Assembly (NCBI GenBank): GCA_013399855.1
Contig: VXAY01000126.1
Coordinates: 124,885 to 188,884, forward strand
Length of the DNA: 64,000 bases
Direction of reading: 5' to 3'
Source: Oxyruncus cristatus
Taxonomy: Eukaryota; Chordata; Aves; Passeriformes; Cotingidae
The translations under genes and the position numbers were made by a program. The notes under the pieces are model-generated. The model had not been told where the DNA came from. It did no database searches and saw only the letters and a list, made by a program, of their open reading frames with translations. Shown piece by piece: positions 1 to 13,500 of the stretch (the stretch's first letter is position 1; each line of letters opens with the position of its first letter).

Positions 1-200
1 TAACTTTAATAGTGTTGAATCAGACACTGAATGGCATGCTTAAAACTTGCATCCATACAAATGTATGAACCCTTTACATGGTAAAACCAATGCTCTTTGT
101 GGCAGAAGTTTGTCACAAGGTCTACAGAATAAAGAACATTCCATTTGCAAGGGATAGTTTTCCAACAGCACTGTTATCTGTGGGTGGTCTGTGGAGATAA

Positions 201-245
201 TGTGATGCCATGTCGTGCCATGCCATGTAATGTCATGTCGTGTCA
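201..245. repeat. Imperfect pentanucleotide tandem repeat (TGYNR)
   Basis: Nine consecutive 5-base units are seen: tgtga, tgcca, tgtcg, tgcca, tgcca, tgtaa, tgtca, tgtcg, tgtca. Confidence 0.85.
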
Positions 246-759
246 GAGATGAGACATAGGTATGTGTAAAGGCAAGAGGAGAGGAGAAAAATAAGCAAAG
301 GGAGGTAATGAAAGTCAGGGGAGTAATGGTACAGGACTTGAGCTTCATCTTTCCACTCAATAGCTGTTTTTTCATCAAATGAAAGATTCTAATCTGCTAA
401 TATGTCCTGCTCATTTCTTAAGAAAAATATAATAATAGATAATATATATGTATATTTATATCTATATAAAATAAGTGTAATATCAAAAATATACAAAGTA
501 CTTGTGATCAACCTTGATCCCATTTGGAATAAGTTCGTGTCAAAAGGCATGCTGACTTCACAGCTGTTTTTGCATGTTTTATATGATACTGTGATAAGGA
601 TGTAAATGGAGTATATAACCAATATGGTATTGATCATATTAGTTGGACTCTTTCCCTTGCTTTGGAATCACGGAACAAAATACTCCTGCCTTAAAACATG
701 ACAAGGAATCCACAGGTGGCTGAATGTACAAATGAAGTTTTAACAGCTTGGACTCTTGT

Positions 760-761
760 CT

Positions 762-798
<37 letters not shown>

Positions 799-807
799 CC
801 CCCCTCT
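760..807. repeat. Poly-T rich homopyrimidine tract
   Basis: Unbroken pyrimidines, mostly T, with a 26-base T run (773-798) and a following C block, ending at tctaca. Confidence 0.95.
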
Positions 808-824
808 ACAGCTTTCAGATATAT

Positions 825-895
825 GTTAGGTGCTTCAGAGCCGTTACAAAAATACAGAGCCCTGCCCCAAGGAGCTTAGTCTAATTTTTGTTGCA
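825..895 (+). repeat. Possible ancient amniote interspersed repeat fragment
   Basis: The text ttaggtgcttcagagccgtt followed by agccctgccccaaggagctt and agtctaa resembles the 3' part of old interspersed repeats shared by reptiles, birds and mammals (CR1/L3 or SINE-like, typically '..ccctgccc..aaggagcttacagtcta'). It lies directly after a polypyrimidine run. The family is not certain. Confidence 0.4.
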
Positions 896-3800
896 ATGCA
901 GTGAGTGGCTGTTACAGACTTTAAGGAGAGATGGCGTAAGGAAGGCAAAGGCTGCTCACAGAAACTACTCAGTGGTGGCATTGACACAGTTCAATGTCTT
1001 ACTGTTAAATAACTTTTTTAGTCCCTCTAAATATTTTTTCCCTCTTTTAAAAAACGTAGGCTTATTTCCAGAAAATTGAAAACCAGATCATATACCAATA
1101 AAGTGCCCTTACACATCACAGAAGTCTTTGTGAAAGAGCAAGTCTTTAGTGAAAACCAAATTACAACATGAGTAACAAAGAGCAGAAGAAAGCAAGGTGC
1201 TATCATAAAACTAGGGAAATTTTTTTTTTTCAGAAATGTGATGAAATAAATGTAGATTTTGGGTAGTATTTTGTGGTCTGCATTTAAATCTGATTTTATG
1301 CATGTAGTTATTTATTTGTATGATAGCGCTTTTATTGATTCAACAAGTACCAGAAATTGTAGTGAGAAATAGATAGTCTGTGTAAAGGGTAATGTGGGGG
1401 AAACCAGTATCTTTTATTTAAAATAATTTAATACTTAAAATTGCATTTTCTCTTAACTCTTTACAGCTTAGTGTGATAGTAGTCTAGAATTGTCTTGTCA
1501 AAGTTAATCTTATTCCTGCTAGTGTTTAATATGTAATTAATGAACACATCACTGACAGAACTGTTAATCTCCACACCTTTGTCTCTCACATAGAAGGCAG
1601 AGCCTAGTAGCCTAATAAAAGGGGTTGTAAATCAAAGACAGCTCAGCTCCACTGGCATTATTATTCAGTGCAAAGCTCAGGTTTTCTCCTTCATTCATAT
1701 AAAATACTGCTGAGGGACTGTACTAGTTCATTCTCTGTGATGCTTTTCAAATATTAGTATCAAGAATATCTCGGGTATTGCAAACATATCTGTGCACTAA
1801 TAATCTGTTTGAATTCACTGTTTTCCTCTTTCCAAAGATGGAGAACACTGTTTCTGAGTTTCTCAATATCTAACTCTAAATTCCATTTGACATTTAGTCC
1901 TTATTGAAAGATTGGTAAAAGTTTTTTCAGTTTTTTTCCTTCCTAATTAAAGTGGGATTTTAATCTCAATTTGTGGCATAGGGTTTGCCAGGTATTGACC
2001 ACAGTCTTTTTACCTAGGCACTGAAGTATAGGATTTTCTGTGGAATGTAGAGTTCAGGGTCTTTTTCCACATACAGATTAGTATGCTCTTGGCTTCTGAG
2101 TCTGCAGACTGCTGACACTGCTACTCTTAGTGAGTTTCCAAAAAATAACAGCATGCTGATGGTTCTGCATGGTTGAGAAAATAGAAGCTTTTGGGAAACT
2201 GTCAAGAATCATACAGACTTGGAGAAATAGTAAATAATAATTTATCTGAGAAATTTAGTTGTTATTAATAGATCCCATTATTACTGAAGAAAAAGATGCA
2301 AAAATGTTTTAATAAATAATTATTAATAAAAAATAAAATACCCCCCCCGGTAACACAGTTATACACTCAGTTTCTACCCTCTTTCCTTGATGTTATGCTC
2401 ACCATTCCCCTGCTTCTCCAAGTCCTAAGGGTGGTGGCTTCATTCTGCTGGTGGTATTGCTTGTGTTGACAGCATCTGGAGTTTTTCACAGGAGGAAAGG
2501 GGATGTCCGTGTTAATGATTTCCTTTTTTTTTTGCTCTAGGGTCCATTTGGGGGCATTTTGGTGCTTGCTAACATGCATTTCTCTTTCTTTATTGGTCTA
2601 CAGCTCCATGTTTCATCTAAATTGATTATATCTATTTCCTTTTATGTGTGTTAGATATCTGTTCTTTATTCTTTTGTTACAGCTAATCCCAGATTTGTCC
2701 ATCTTCACGTTCACATTTCTTTAACTGACCATTGGGGAGTCATTTTTATAGCTATGGGTGTTGCCTTCAGTACCAAGTTATGCCCCACCTTTTTGTAATC
2801 CCATGCCTGTACTCTATACCATCTCCTGTGTCTCCACTCAGGTCTGTATTGTCTTTCCATAGGCCTACATTTCTACATAGTACATCATTATGTTTTAGTC
2901 ATAAAACTGCTGTGCTAGTATACTAAGGCAGACAAAAGTAACATAATCAAGCTACAGACAACTGATCTATTAGGAAAAGTGTTTAAACCAGGTAAAACAA
3001 CGTGCATGGATGTCAAAAGAAACGTAGCCCAAGAAGCTAAACTTTTAGCCCAGAGCAAGCGTGACATGGCTCAGTCTGGAGATCTCACAAAATCAGTGGG
3101 TAGCGTAAGGCTTTTTACATAGCACTGGCAATGCAGTAATAGCAATGGCAATATAGAGTACTGCGGGGCTATATGATTGCTGTCCTATTTAACATGTGTG
3201 TGGTTTAGACTGTCTCCAGATGTCTTATTATTGCTTTTACTTTAATGCCAATGAAGTGAGCCAAATGGTGTCTTCATTTCAAAATGGTAAAATGCTGCTG
3301 TCTAGACCCTGGTTAATAGCAAAACTTTGCATGTTATATTAGTAATTAGGGACTGTACATAATTTACATATTTACTGTGTGGAAGAGTAGTTTTCATGTG
3401 TGTTTGTGCAGCTCTGAGTTCAGGGGCTACCAATTTGAGTTTAAAGATCTTTGGTGCTTTTATGGGATAAGTTATCAAGGATTTCTATTTCTTCCTCCTT
3501 TAATTTCTTTCTTTCTGAACATGTAATTTTGGAAATATTCAGTGCTAAACTCCTATGAGAAAATGTTGATAATAAGGAATAGTTGTTCTTGATGTGATAC
3601 GCCATTTCTTCTTCTGGATTAAAACTTACAATTTTTTCCCACCATCTTGTTTTCCCCAGTTATTAGTATAATGACGTGCTTTTCTGGTCAGAAACAGTAT
3701 AATACAACAACTAGGTAGTGCAGATTTCAATTTCTCTTCACCTGCTTTAAGCACAGCCATGAACACATGTCTGCATTAGATGATCCTTACTAACTAAAGC

Positions 3801-5279
3801 AGAAGTGTTCTTTCTAGCATCTTGTTATGTTGTTCTGTCAGTTTAGGTGCTGTGCATTCTTACAGTCTGAATTCTGCTATTACTATTCCAGAGGACAATA
3901 GCTAGCATAAAATGAAGTTCTCTATCATTGTTAGTTATTGTCTTTTGCTTTCTTAGATTCAAAAGGCCATATACTCCTGTCTTCACTTTCCTTTTTTGTG
4001 TTACTATAAAGTAGTACAAAACATAAGTAAATGCAGGTGGCATGTATGGAAAGAGGGAGATGAGTCAGAAAAGTGTTGTTCCTTGCTTCTTGTAAAGTCT
4101 TGGTTGTGCCAATAGGGAATAATTGTCAGAAAGCCTTTTATGAGTGTGGGAAAGGAATGGAATGGCTTCATGCAGGTTTCATGTTCTGATTAATTCATAA
4201 TACATTATAAGAAAACTTCATCTAAGACTTGAAATGTTTGAGCTTTATGACGGGAAGAGGTCAAGCAGTATTAACTCCTACAAGATCCTTGCTGTTGGAA
4301 AGGGGAGGAAAGGGTGCAAGCGGAAGAGACTGGTTTAAGTTCTGGGGCTGAGCTTTGTCCAGCTTGCTATGATGGATGAGTCTGAGATACCATCAATGAG
4401 TAGAATGTAACCCACAGGTTTTGTTTCAAAATTTCTGGAATATGTGATTTTCTTTCTTTCTTTCTTCCTCTGGGAAACTTACCACGGTTGGAATTTACTA
4501 TGCTTCAAATTTTTGAGATACGTATGTAAAGGAAATTGAGGAAACAACATAGTACTACTTTGTCCACCTGTTTTTATTCTGCATATACTTAATACATGAG
4601 CTGAGTCCTGAAAGAAATAAAATCATCAAGCACATCATATATAAAGAGAAGCTGTTTTCTCCCTAGAGTAAAAAATCCCAGAGATGTGGATCTGCTGTGG
4701 CTGTAAGGTAAGCCATGAAGTGTGACAAAACTGTGAGGAATATGGTTATATCTTTGTTGTGGTTCAGGAACTATAGAAGTCTTTTGTCACCCAGAGATGC
4801 ATGTTGCAGGAAATCACCTATATGTGGCTAATACAAAAAATGTTATAGAACAATATTTCATTTTAACACTGCCTTTCAGACATTCACTCTGGAGCAAGAT
4901 GTTCATTATTGGATTCAGTAACAAGTGGTTGTGCATCCCCCTATACAACTTTATAGTAGCACCTTTCTTACAGTCATTAACACATAAAATTAAGTAATGC
5001 TTAACCTGACAGTTGTGAATTTTTTCATAGGTTGCTCATTCATACACTACGATAACAGAGAAATGTTTGTCAATTTCCATAAATCTGTTTATGATTATGT
5101 CTTAAAAGATGAAAGTAATTATCCACCCACATAAAAGTAGAAAATGAAGTAACACTAATAAACAGAGTTTTAAAAGAGATTTACATAAAATCTAACCTTA
5201 ATTTGAAGTATCAAAGGCTGAAAAAGAACATTGTGCTTGAGAAGAACTTATGAAGTTTTGTTGTCTTCTACCTAAGGAA

Positions 5280-5374
5280 TTTCTTTCTTTCTCTCTCTTT
5301 CTCTCTCTCTCTTTCTTTTTTTCTTTCTTCCTTTCTTTCTTCCTTCCTTTCCTTTCTTTATTTCCTTTCTTTCT
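5280..5374. repeat. Long homopyrimidine (TTTC/TCTC)n microsatellite
   Basis: Bases 5280-5359 are pyrimidines only, built from interrupted TTTC, TC and TTCC units. After a single A at 5360 the tract continues to 5374. Confidence 0.97.
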
Positions 5375-5687
5375 GTACAGAGGTTGACATAATCTGTATA
5401 AAATTCAATGTAGAAAATGAAGTTCCAGGTAAACTGGTCACTGTTCATCCAAAGGTCTGAGTCTCATCTCACTTCAAAACACCAAAAACCACCTCACAGG
5501 GCTTTGGGGAGACTTACCTGATGTGCCAAAAATCCTTTTTGCCTGTAATAATTTAATCAGAGGATGTTTTAACTAAACAGGCACACTATTTAATGTGAAC
5601 TATTTAGGAAGTCAATGTCTGCTTGTTTACAAAAAGATGTGAAAGTAGTAATGGCAGTGGAAAGTTATGAGCAAAAAAGACAGAAGT

Positions 5688-5703
5688 AAAAAAAAAAAAA
5701 AAA
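5688..5703. repeat. Poly-A run (16)
   Basis: Sixteen consecutive A between cagaagt and cagacag. The same short word cagac/cagaag sits on both sides. Confidence 0.95.
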
Positions 5704-5885
5704 CAGACAGAAGCTGTACCAGGATCAAATTCCCACTGTTGCAGGTTGTCTCTGCAGACTCCTGGTCACTGCTCTCACAGCTGTCAAAGATTTGGATGCT
5801 ACTCCTCACCTGGCATTATGGGGTCATAGAGCTGTGGTACTATGTTTTGGAAACTGAGGATGACCCCTCATAGATGTCCTGTATG

Positions 5886-5949
5886 ATTCCTAGTTTGTTT
5901 TAACAAACATTCCTGGTTTGTTTTAACTTAATGCAACTTTGTTTTAACT
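5886..5949. repeat. Tandem duplication around TTTGTTTTAAC
   Basis: A 23-bp unit (attcctagtttgttttaac plus aaac) at 5886-5908 is repeated at 5909-5930 with one substitution in its first 19 bases. A third tttgttttaac follows at 5939-5949. Confidence 0.85.
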
Positions 5950-6515
5950 CTGCAGCTTCTTGTGCTGATATATCTGCTGATCCATGCTGGTTTAATACAA
6001 ATCAGCTGTGACTGTAGGGGCTGTGGGAGTTGAAGAAGCCTAGTTTTTCAGTTCATAGTTGATTAGCTATGATAAGTGCTCTATCTGTCATTCATCTGTG
6101 TTTTTAAATATAAGGAATAGAGATGCTTTTCAAAACAGAGAAATAAACCAAACATTATCTCTGTGTTCAGTACATGAGTTTCCTCTTCCCACTGCTAGTT
6201 AAGTAAATGTCAGTGGTGAATGATAGCTGCTTGAGTTCCCCCAGTTGGAAAGATTACGGTAGCTTATTTGGCCTTCTCCATGCAACTCTCTCTATATTAG
6301 GCAGCAGTAGACGGAGGAGATTGCAGCCGAATTAATTTGCCTCATCTGTTAGTCAAAATAAACTGCTTTATCGATAGTCTATTTCTTCTTGCTTATACGG
6401 TTAAAAAGATTAGTCTGATTTTTGCCTTTGAAGAGACCACAACCTAAAGAGAGGAATCCTATTCTAAACTGCACTTCACGATACCAGTTAAGGTTAACAC
6501 AGTGACTGAAATGGC

Positions 6516-6541
6516 TTTGGTAGGATTGCTATCCTACCAAA
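6516..6541. repeat. Perfect inverted repeat, 11-bp arms, 4-base loop
   Basis: tttggtaggat, loop tgct, then atcctaccaaa. The arms match perfectly. Confidence 0.95.
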
Positions 6542-7235
6542 TGCAATATGATTTTCTAACTGGGATCGCATACTCTTCTTAAAACAGCTTCTGGAATACC
6601 CATCACTAAAAAGGATGGTGATGTTTAAGAGGAAAGAGTGCGCTTCATTTTCTGGGCTGCTAATCAGTTCCATTGCTAATGCTAAATTTGAAATCTAGAA
6701 GAGGGTGAGCAATAAAGTTGTTTGGCAAGGCTTTTTTTTTATCTCAACAGCATTATTTCTAAGCCTTATTTGATGTCTGATAGAAACATTAAGGGAATAA
6801 TGAATGAGTTCTTGAATTACCACTCACTAGTGGGAATCTTACGTGTAGTAACTATATTCATTTATTAGGCAATGTATAATGTAAACTATAGGATTTTCTT
6901 AGCTTGCCTATGGCAAGGAACATGAAAAAATGAACCTTTCTTACTCTTGGATACCTTTCTACTCTTACTTAGGAGAATATTCTGAAAAAATTAACAGTTG
7001 GTATTTTACAGTTAGGATGAACAAAAGTACTGAAATAGGCAATGCCCACTTGCACATCTATGAAGTATTCTTTAACTGATATTTCTGTAACACTGCTAGT
7101 TTATCATCAGAGGATGTAATAATTTAAATATTTTTTTCTTGCTTACTTCTTTTCTTTTCCTGTTGCTGCTTTTGTGCAACCAGTCCCTGTCAGTTTTTTG
7201 CTGACTACCAGAGTTCTTGGAGCAGTACCCTCTAC

Positions 7236-7591
7236 TGAAATTCCCCCAAAAGTGCAGCGGACAAAAAGACGCTCACTCAGGAAAGTTGCAGGCACAAACT
7301 TTTATTAACAACAACCATATATCTTTTATAGTCTTTTCTCCTGTTCACGCGCATCTCAGTTATTCTTCATTGGCTATGTGCCTCTGTCCACGCGTCTCAG
7401 CTCGTCTTCTAACAGGTGGTCAGCATCCTTTCACGAGCTGGCACATCTCAAAACAACACCTGTTATTTACTGCAAGTTTTCCTCCTTTTCTGCTGTCTCA
7501 TCTCAGATGTTTACATTCCTTTACGACCTCACAGCTATAACTGCTCTAATTCAAGGCCTAAGCTTTCTACAGCCCAGCCATTTCCCACACA
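7236..7591 (-). mobile_element. Solo LTR-like element of an endogenous retrovirus, minus strand
   Basis: Read on the minus strand, this block starts TGTGTGGGAAATGG and ends GGGGGAATTTCA, giving the TG...CA ends of a retroviral LTR of about 356 bp. Near its 3' part lie a TATA-type box (tataaaaga, complement at about 7322-7330) and, some 20 bases further on, a polyadenylation signal (aataaa, complement at 7301-7306). These are followed by a GC-richer R/U5-like part that resembles avian ERVK-type LTRs as I recall them. I see no flanking internal viral genes, which suggests a solo LTR. No clear target-site duplication is visible at these ends, so either the copy is old or the boundaries are slightly off. 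Open frames across it (7217-7700) are incidental. Confidence 0.7.
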
Positions 7592-10500
7592 AAAGGAAAC
7601 ATCAAACAGTTACAAAAGAGGGAACATTCTTCTGTGGTACAGGTATCTGCAGAAAGGAGGTGGATCTTTCCTAATTTCCCTAAAGGTGCACAACATTTAG
7701 TCCCAGGACTTTGTCTGTCTAGTCAGTTACTGAGTCTGAAGTCATGCACCCTCGTTCCAAATCTCTATGCTATCATTTGCAAAAGTCCCATTTCTTCAAC
7801 ATGATTATATACTGAAAAACTACTGATGATAAAGATTTTTGCTTCTCTTGGGGAAAAGATATAATACCTAAGCCTGGCAAGCTCATTTATTTTTCCTTAG
7901 TCTGTGGGCAAACATGAGTGTTGTTTTGCTAAGACTGCTTATGAGGTAATATGTATGTCTTCTGTGGAGTTGTAATGAAAGTTTGCAGGGCCTCTGCACC
8001 AATGGTATTAGCATGTATAACAACAGAAAGTGAGGCAATCATCCTTCCAGGGCATTAAGAGACTTGCTACCGTGTTTGACTTTTAACATACTGGGTAAAT
8101 ACTGTTATTCTCAGAGTAGAAACAGTAACACTGGCCCTAAATCAGTTTCAAGAGAGAACCAGGGGCTTTGACTTGTGAGCAAATGACAGCAGTGCAAATA
8201 TAAGTAGATGCTGGCTACAGTATGAGCTAATTTTGTGTAACACGACAGTGAATGCAAAGTATTTCAAGGGAGTGGGTTTTTTTTCTTTTAGGAATGCTGA
8301 AGTAATCTGGTACAGTAGTTCAAAAGATGGCACCCAGCAGGCCTGTCTGGGAGTAGGTGAAGAGGGGAAAACCATTAGGGGTCAGATTACTGATTCTCAG
8401 GAGAAATATTTGTCTCTCCAGGCATCTGGAAATCTCACAGTTGTTTTCGGAGCTAGTTAAATGGTATCCTGTTGTAAAGTTTCTTGGGATCAGTGTAGAT
8501 GCCAAAGGTCTAACTGGTGGCCTGGACATGATAGAATACCACTGTATCATATATGTAGCTGTCATATAATCAGTAACTGTAGATGTTGATTGGTATTATC
8601 AGTCTGAGCAATTTCTGGGTTAAGTTTTGGAGGTTTTTATGTGACAAAGGAGTACCATAGGAAAAATAGGATGTAGTTAGCTTTCTCAATTTTTTCCAGC
8701 AGATAGAATGCTTCATTTCTTACATCTCTCATGCCCTCTCTAAACAGTTAAATTTCTGTACATGAAGACAAAATTACTGAGAGGTGAGCAGATACTAGAC
8801 TTTCATTTAACAGTGGAACAGAAGCTTGGTTTCACTATCCATTTTAAGGATTAATTTGGTCCTTGGACATGGGGGAATGTCAGTGTCAGTCAAACATAAT
8901 GCCAAAGACAAGAAGCAAACTGCATTTTGCTCCAGCCTTTTGAAGATGCTTTTGGGGTCTGCAGGACACTGTTCCAGCATGGGGTGGTCCATGTACAAAT
9001 CCTGACTCATGTTTGTGCCAGCTGTATTGTGTGTGTAAACAGAACAGGAACTCCAGCTGATAACATTTTCTCCTCTGACTCAAGGAACAGGAGTACAGTT
9101 CTTTTTGTTCGGAAGAGAAGAGCCTTCGTGACTGACCTTGGTGCACTCGCTTTCTGCACTGTGGAGTCGCTCCTATTCTAGGTCAGTCATGCCTGTGCCT
9201 TTTGTAAGGGTGGGTAGCACTCTGTACTGTCTCACCTAAGGCACAGTTTTGGGAATCTGTCAGTCAAGATTAGTCACGTGAGCTTACAAATTCCATGTCA
9301 CAGAGCCAGGTTCATTTTGTCAATACAGCCTTCTAGGGTGTAATCTCATCTCTGCATGGATCATAGAGTGACATTAAAGTGGTAACGCATGGATCACATA
9401 AAAAGAGAGGTCACGAAGCCTGGTGGTAACTGGTGATATCATCACATCTGCTATTTACGTTCTGAATAACTTGGAAACCATTAGCGCGTGTGATGATGTG
9501 TGATGCTCAAGTAATGTCCTCTGAATAGGAATCAGAACTCTCTCATGTTGAAAGATAGTGTTTAGACTTTGTTTGGACTCCAGGAACATCTGGTATTTAA
9601 GAGTCTAGTAGGAAGGAAGTCTCATAGGTGAGTGATTAGGGTTAGACAAATAATAAAAAGGCCAGCAGTTTCTTTCTCGATTTCGAAAACCAGTCACTAA
9701 TGGCCTAGTGTTACTCTGAAGCCATATTTTAAGTCATCATTACCACTGAAAAAAGTAGTCTCATGCGTATGGATTCACCACTCTTTACCACCCAAACACA
9801 CTTGAAACCCTGCACTGAGTAGACCAGGAAGCTGATGTTGTATCACTGCCAGATGAACTTCAGTGGGAATAGTGTTAGCCTGATGACAGCTTTTGCAAAA
9901 GCAGCCCAACTTTTCACTTTTTAGCTAATTATATGTGCCTTAATTTAGACATGGATATTTGAAAAATGCTTAAGCCTGGTGTTACAACTAAAAGTTGGTT
10001 GGTTTAGTAGAGTTGTTAAAACAATGTTTCTCATTGATGGATCCTGAAACAGCTTTCAGCATAGGTTCCAAACCTTTATAAACAATTTGAAAATATAAAT
10101 TACTGTAAAGGACCGAAACTCATATTTCTTTTTTTTTCAAAAACCCTTTTAAAAATAATATATAGAGGAACTAGTTTGCTAAAGATGCTTAAAAAATGAA
10201 GTTACATTTAAAAATGTCTAGAAGCAAATAAAATTTGTTTAAAGATTTTGGATTCCTACAAAGGGCCATCTTTAAATTTCTCAAAAGTTTAAAAATTGCA
10301 TCACTGTCCATAAACAATTGGACATTTATAACCAGTATGTTGGACTCAGTGAATGAATCAAGAAATGCATTAGTCCTGGAGCAGGTAAGAATGTGTCTTG
10401 TATGGAGTACAGAAGATACTATTTGAGATTTTGATTTCGGAAATCAATAGGCTTTGCATGTTAGCTTGGAAATGTTGTGTGAATGTGTTGTTTCTTTTAG

Positions 10501-13500
10501 ACTGGACAGAAACCATCTTGTCTCCATACAAAATAGGCAGATTCTATTTTACGCTAATACTTTGGCTATATTTGTTTCTGAATACCTGAGCTACAAAGTA
10601 GACCCTCAAAAAAGGCCCTATTTTGATAGCAAAGATGATACCCTGTAATAATCTGTGCTTTTCAGCACTCTTGCATCCAGTCATAATCAGGAGTAGATTG
10701 GACAGTACTGTTGTTGCATTCAAATAAAGATGTCTTGAAGCAAATTCATGGAAAACACTGAAGAGTGTTTGCTGAAAATTAGTGATGCAGTGCTATAAAA
10801 TACATTAGTTCTATATCCTGAATCCAGTTTTACTTTGCACTAGTGTTTCCGGAAAGCACTGCTTGCTTAAGACACTTCTTTTTCAATGACTGTTTTCTCA
10901 TTGCAGCTGAGAAAACACTAATGCAAAGCAAGCAAGGGATTACTCACAAACTTTACATACCAGATTTTAGGCTGAAATTCAGTATGTCTTATTATTATTT
11001 ACTATCGATGTTATGGTAATGTCTAGAGGTGTCAACTCTGATGAGCTTCTCAACTCACTGCTTGCTGTACAAGTGCACAAGTAACAGATAATCCATTGTC
11101 TCCTGCAAGATGTGGCAAAGAATAGGAAAAAAGTCTAGAGATAGAAAGTGAGATGATTTTCCCAAACTCAGAGGTCAAACAGAATAGATTGGAAAAGTCT
11201 GACTCCAGCTGCTGTTGACGGAGACAAGAATTTAATAAGTAAAGACTTCATCTTAAGCATCATAAAGCCCCAAGGAATAGTTTATAATATTTCCATTTAC
11301 TCTGGGCTAAGCCATACTGTCATGTTTTCTTTTCAATTACTCTGAGATGAACCTTTTCCTCTGGTCTGCGTGACTTGGGGCAGGATGTTCATAAAAGAGT
11401 GAGGAGTTTCATGTTACAGTTAAATGGAGCATGTTTATGAGCCACTTAATCTTTTTTTTCAATGTATTTGCTTCAGTGACTTTATTATTAACTGCATAAG
11501 ATGTAAATGAAAAGCTAAATTTGTTTACCCAAAGCAATGACATGAATGTACACAACTAAGAATAGCTATTTATCTAAATATTTTCCAAAAATAATCAGAA
11601 TGGTTTCACTTCATTTTTTGTCTCTTGGGCAAATGAAGCTACAAATACGTTTTTGAACAAATTTCCATCACAGTTTTAGAAGAAACCATCCATAATTTGT
11701 ATATTTTAATGGCTATCTATTATAATTCTGTATATGATATATAGTATGATAAAGATGAATGGCATTATGCCAGAGCATACTGTATTTTAATTATGATAAT
11801 GGTAAGAAACTTACAGTAAGCAAAGAAAATATGAAAAATTAAAACTGTTCTTGAATGCTTATTATTTTATTTTCTTTTTGGCATTTCTAAAGAAATATTA
11901 GCAGACTTTTTGGAGGCAGTACACTGGCTTGTCTGCAGAGGATTTGGGCTTCCTTTTGTTCCATGACATAAAAGAAATTGATATAAGATCTGTATGCTTG
12001 GCCAGCTTGAAAGGTAGTTTGAGGGAGTCAGTGGTTAGTCAAAAGAAAAAGAAGAGTCAAGCTGTCCTGTGATACATTGGTAACTGATTATAATTCCCAG
12101 GAGCAGCTTCACAAGTCTTGTGAGTTAGAAAAACCTTGCCATATACATTATAGAGTTTTACCTGTATCAATATGCTTGACGGCACAGAATTGAAGCATTC
12201 TTTAGCAGAACAAATCAAAGTTATCAAAGAACAGATAAAAAGTTTATGATGTGAGGAATAGAAGCGACTTTGTTTTCTAAAATATTGTGAAAAATTACCA
12301 TTTTCCCCCCTTGCCTGATTTCATTTGTGGAATTTTCACTATGCTTGCTTTTTGCTATTTGAATAATGCATTTGAATATTGCAAATGGTCTGTAGTGTAC
12401 AATCGCCTACACAAAGACAGAGCATACTTATTCTGAAAGTTATTGAAAGAAATATCCCTCCCAAAGGAAATGAGTCAGAGGACTCTCAATTTCTCATCTG
12501 TCTGTTTCTTTTCCTCGTTAGTGTTCTTGCACAGACTTCATAAAGATTTTCCCTCAACTCATCTCTAAGCATCTCTATGACTATGGGAAAGTCTCTCTTT
12601 TTGATATTTTTTTCTGAATTTTTATTAGACAGGTCATAAATATGAATTTCTGCATCTTGGCCTCAACTCCAGCTTGTGCAAGACCCTCAAAAGAGGAATT
12701 CATCTCGGAGCAGCTTCCATTCCTTACCCTTTTCAAGAGTAGAAATTGATGCAGAAATTAGAAAAATCAAACTGTATCTCTCTGACTATTCTGCTTCCTT
12801 CTGGAATAAGCATTTCACCCAGTGACTTCAGTGTTGGGTTTGTTTGAGTAAGAGCATCAAGACACCTTTATAGACAGTTTTTAAGTTCAGAAAACAGTAG
12901 GAACTTCCTACTGGCACTTTCTGCATGGTGTTTTGTACAAGTCAAATTTGTGAACCTCTCATAGTAGCTGAAGGGCTGGATTTGTTTTCATAGTTATTGG
13001 AAAAAAAATAAAGCTCTTCCTGGGCCTAAAATGAAGACCATTTTGTCATTAAGTATTTGGACTAAACTCAAGTTTGCCTGCCTGTTAAACTTCAGCTTTC
13101 TGCATCTTATATTTTTTTCCAAGGAGATCTCTTCTACTCAACTATTACAGAGTATGTCCTAATATGATCGAGGTTTCTGGATGCAATCTCAGGGTTGTTA
13201 CTGAACAGCAATAAACAGAAAATGCTGACAGTACTTAAACTGTTGGCATTCTTTTTATTAATCTTTTTGCCTTCAAAATTTTTAAATTTCTCTATGTAAC
13301 GCTGACCAGAAAGCATAATATCATAAGTGTGTTGCTGTAGACTTTTCATAAACACATCACAAGTACCACTTCATGATTTTTTTTTGTTTGCTTCTTGAAG
13401 GATCATTTATCATTTTCCAGGGGAAAAAAAAGGTACCACTCAACCTTCTTAAAGTGAAGGTTGCTGTTGCTGTGAATAAATACTCACTGACACTTCTTGT

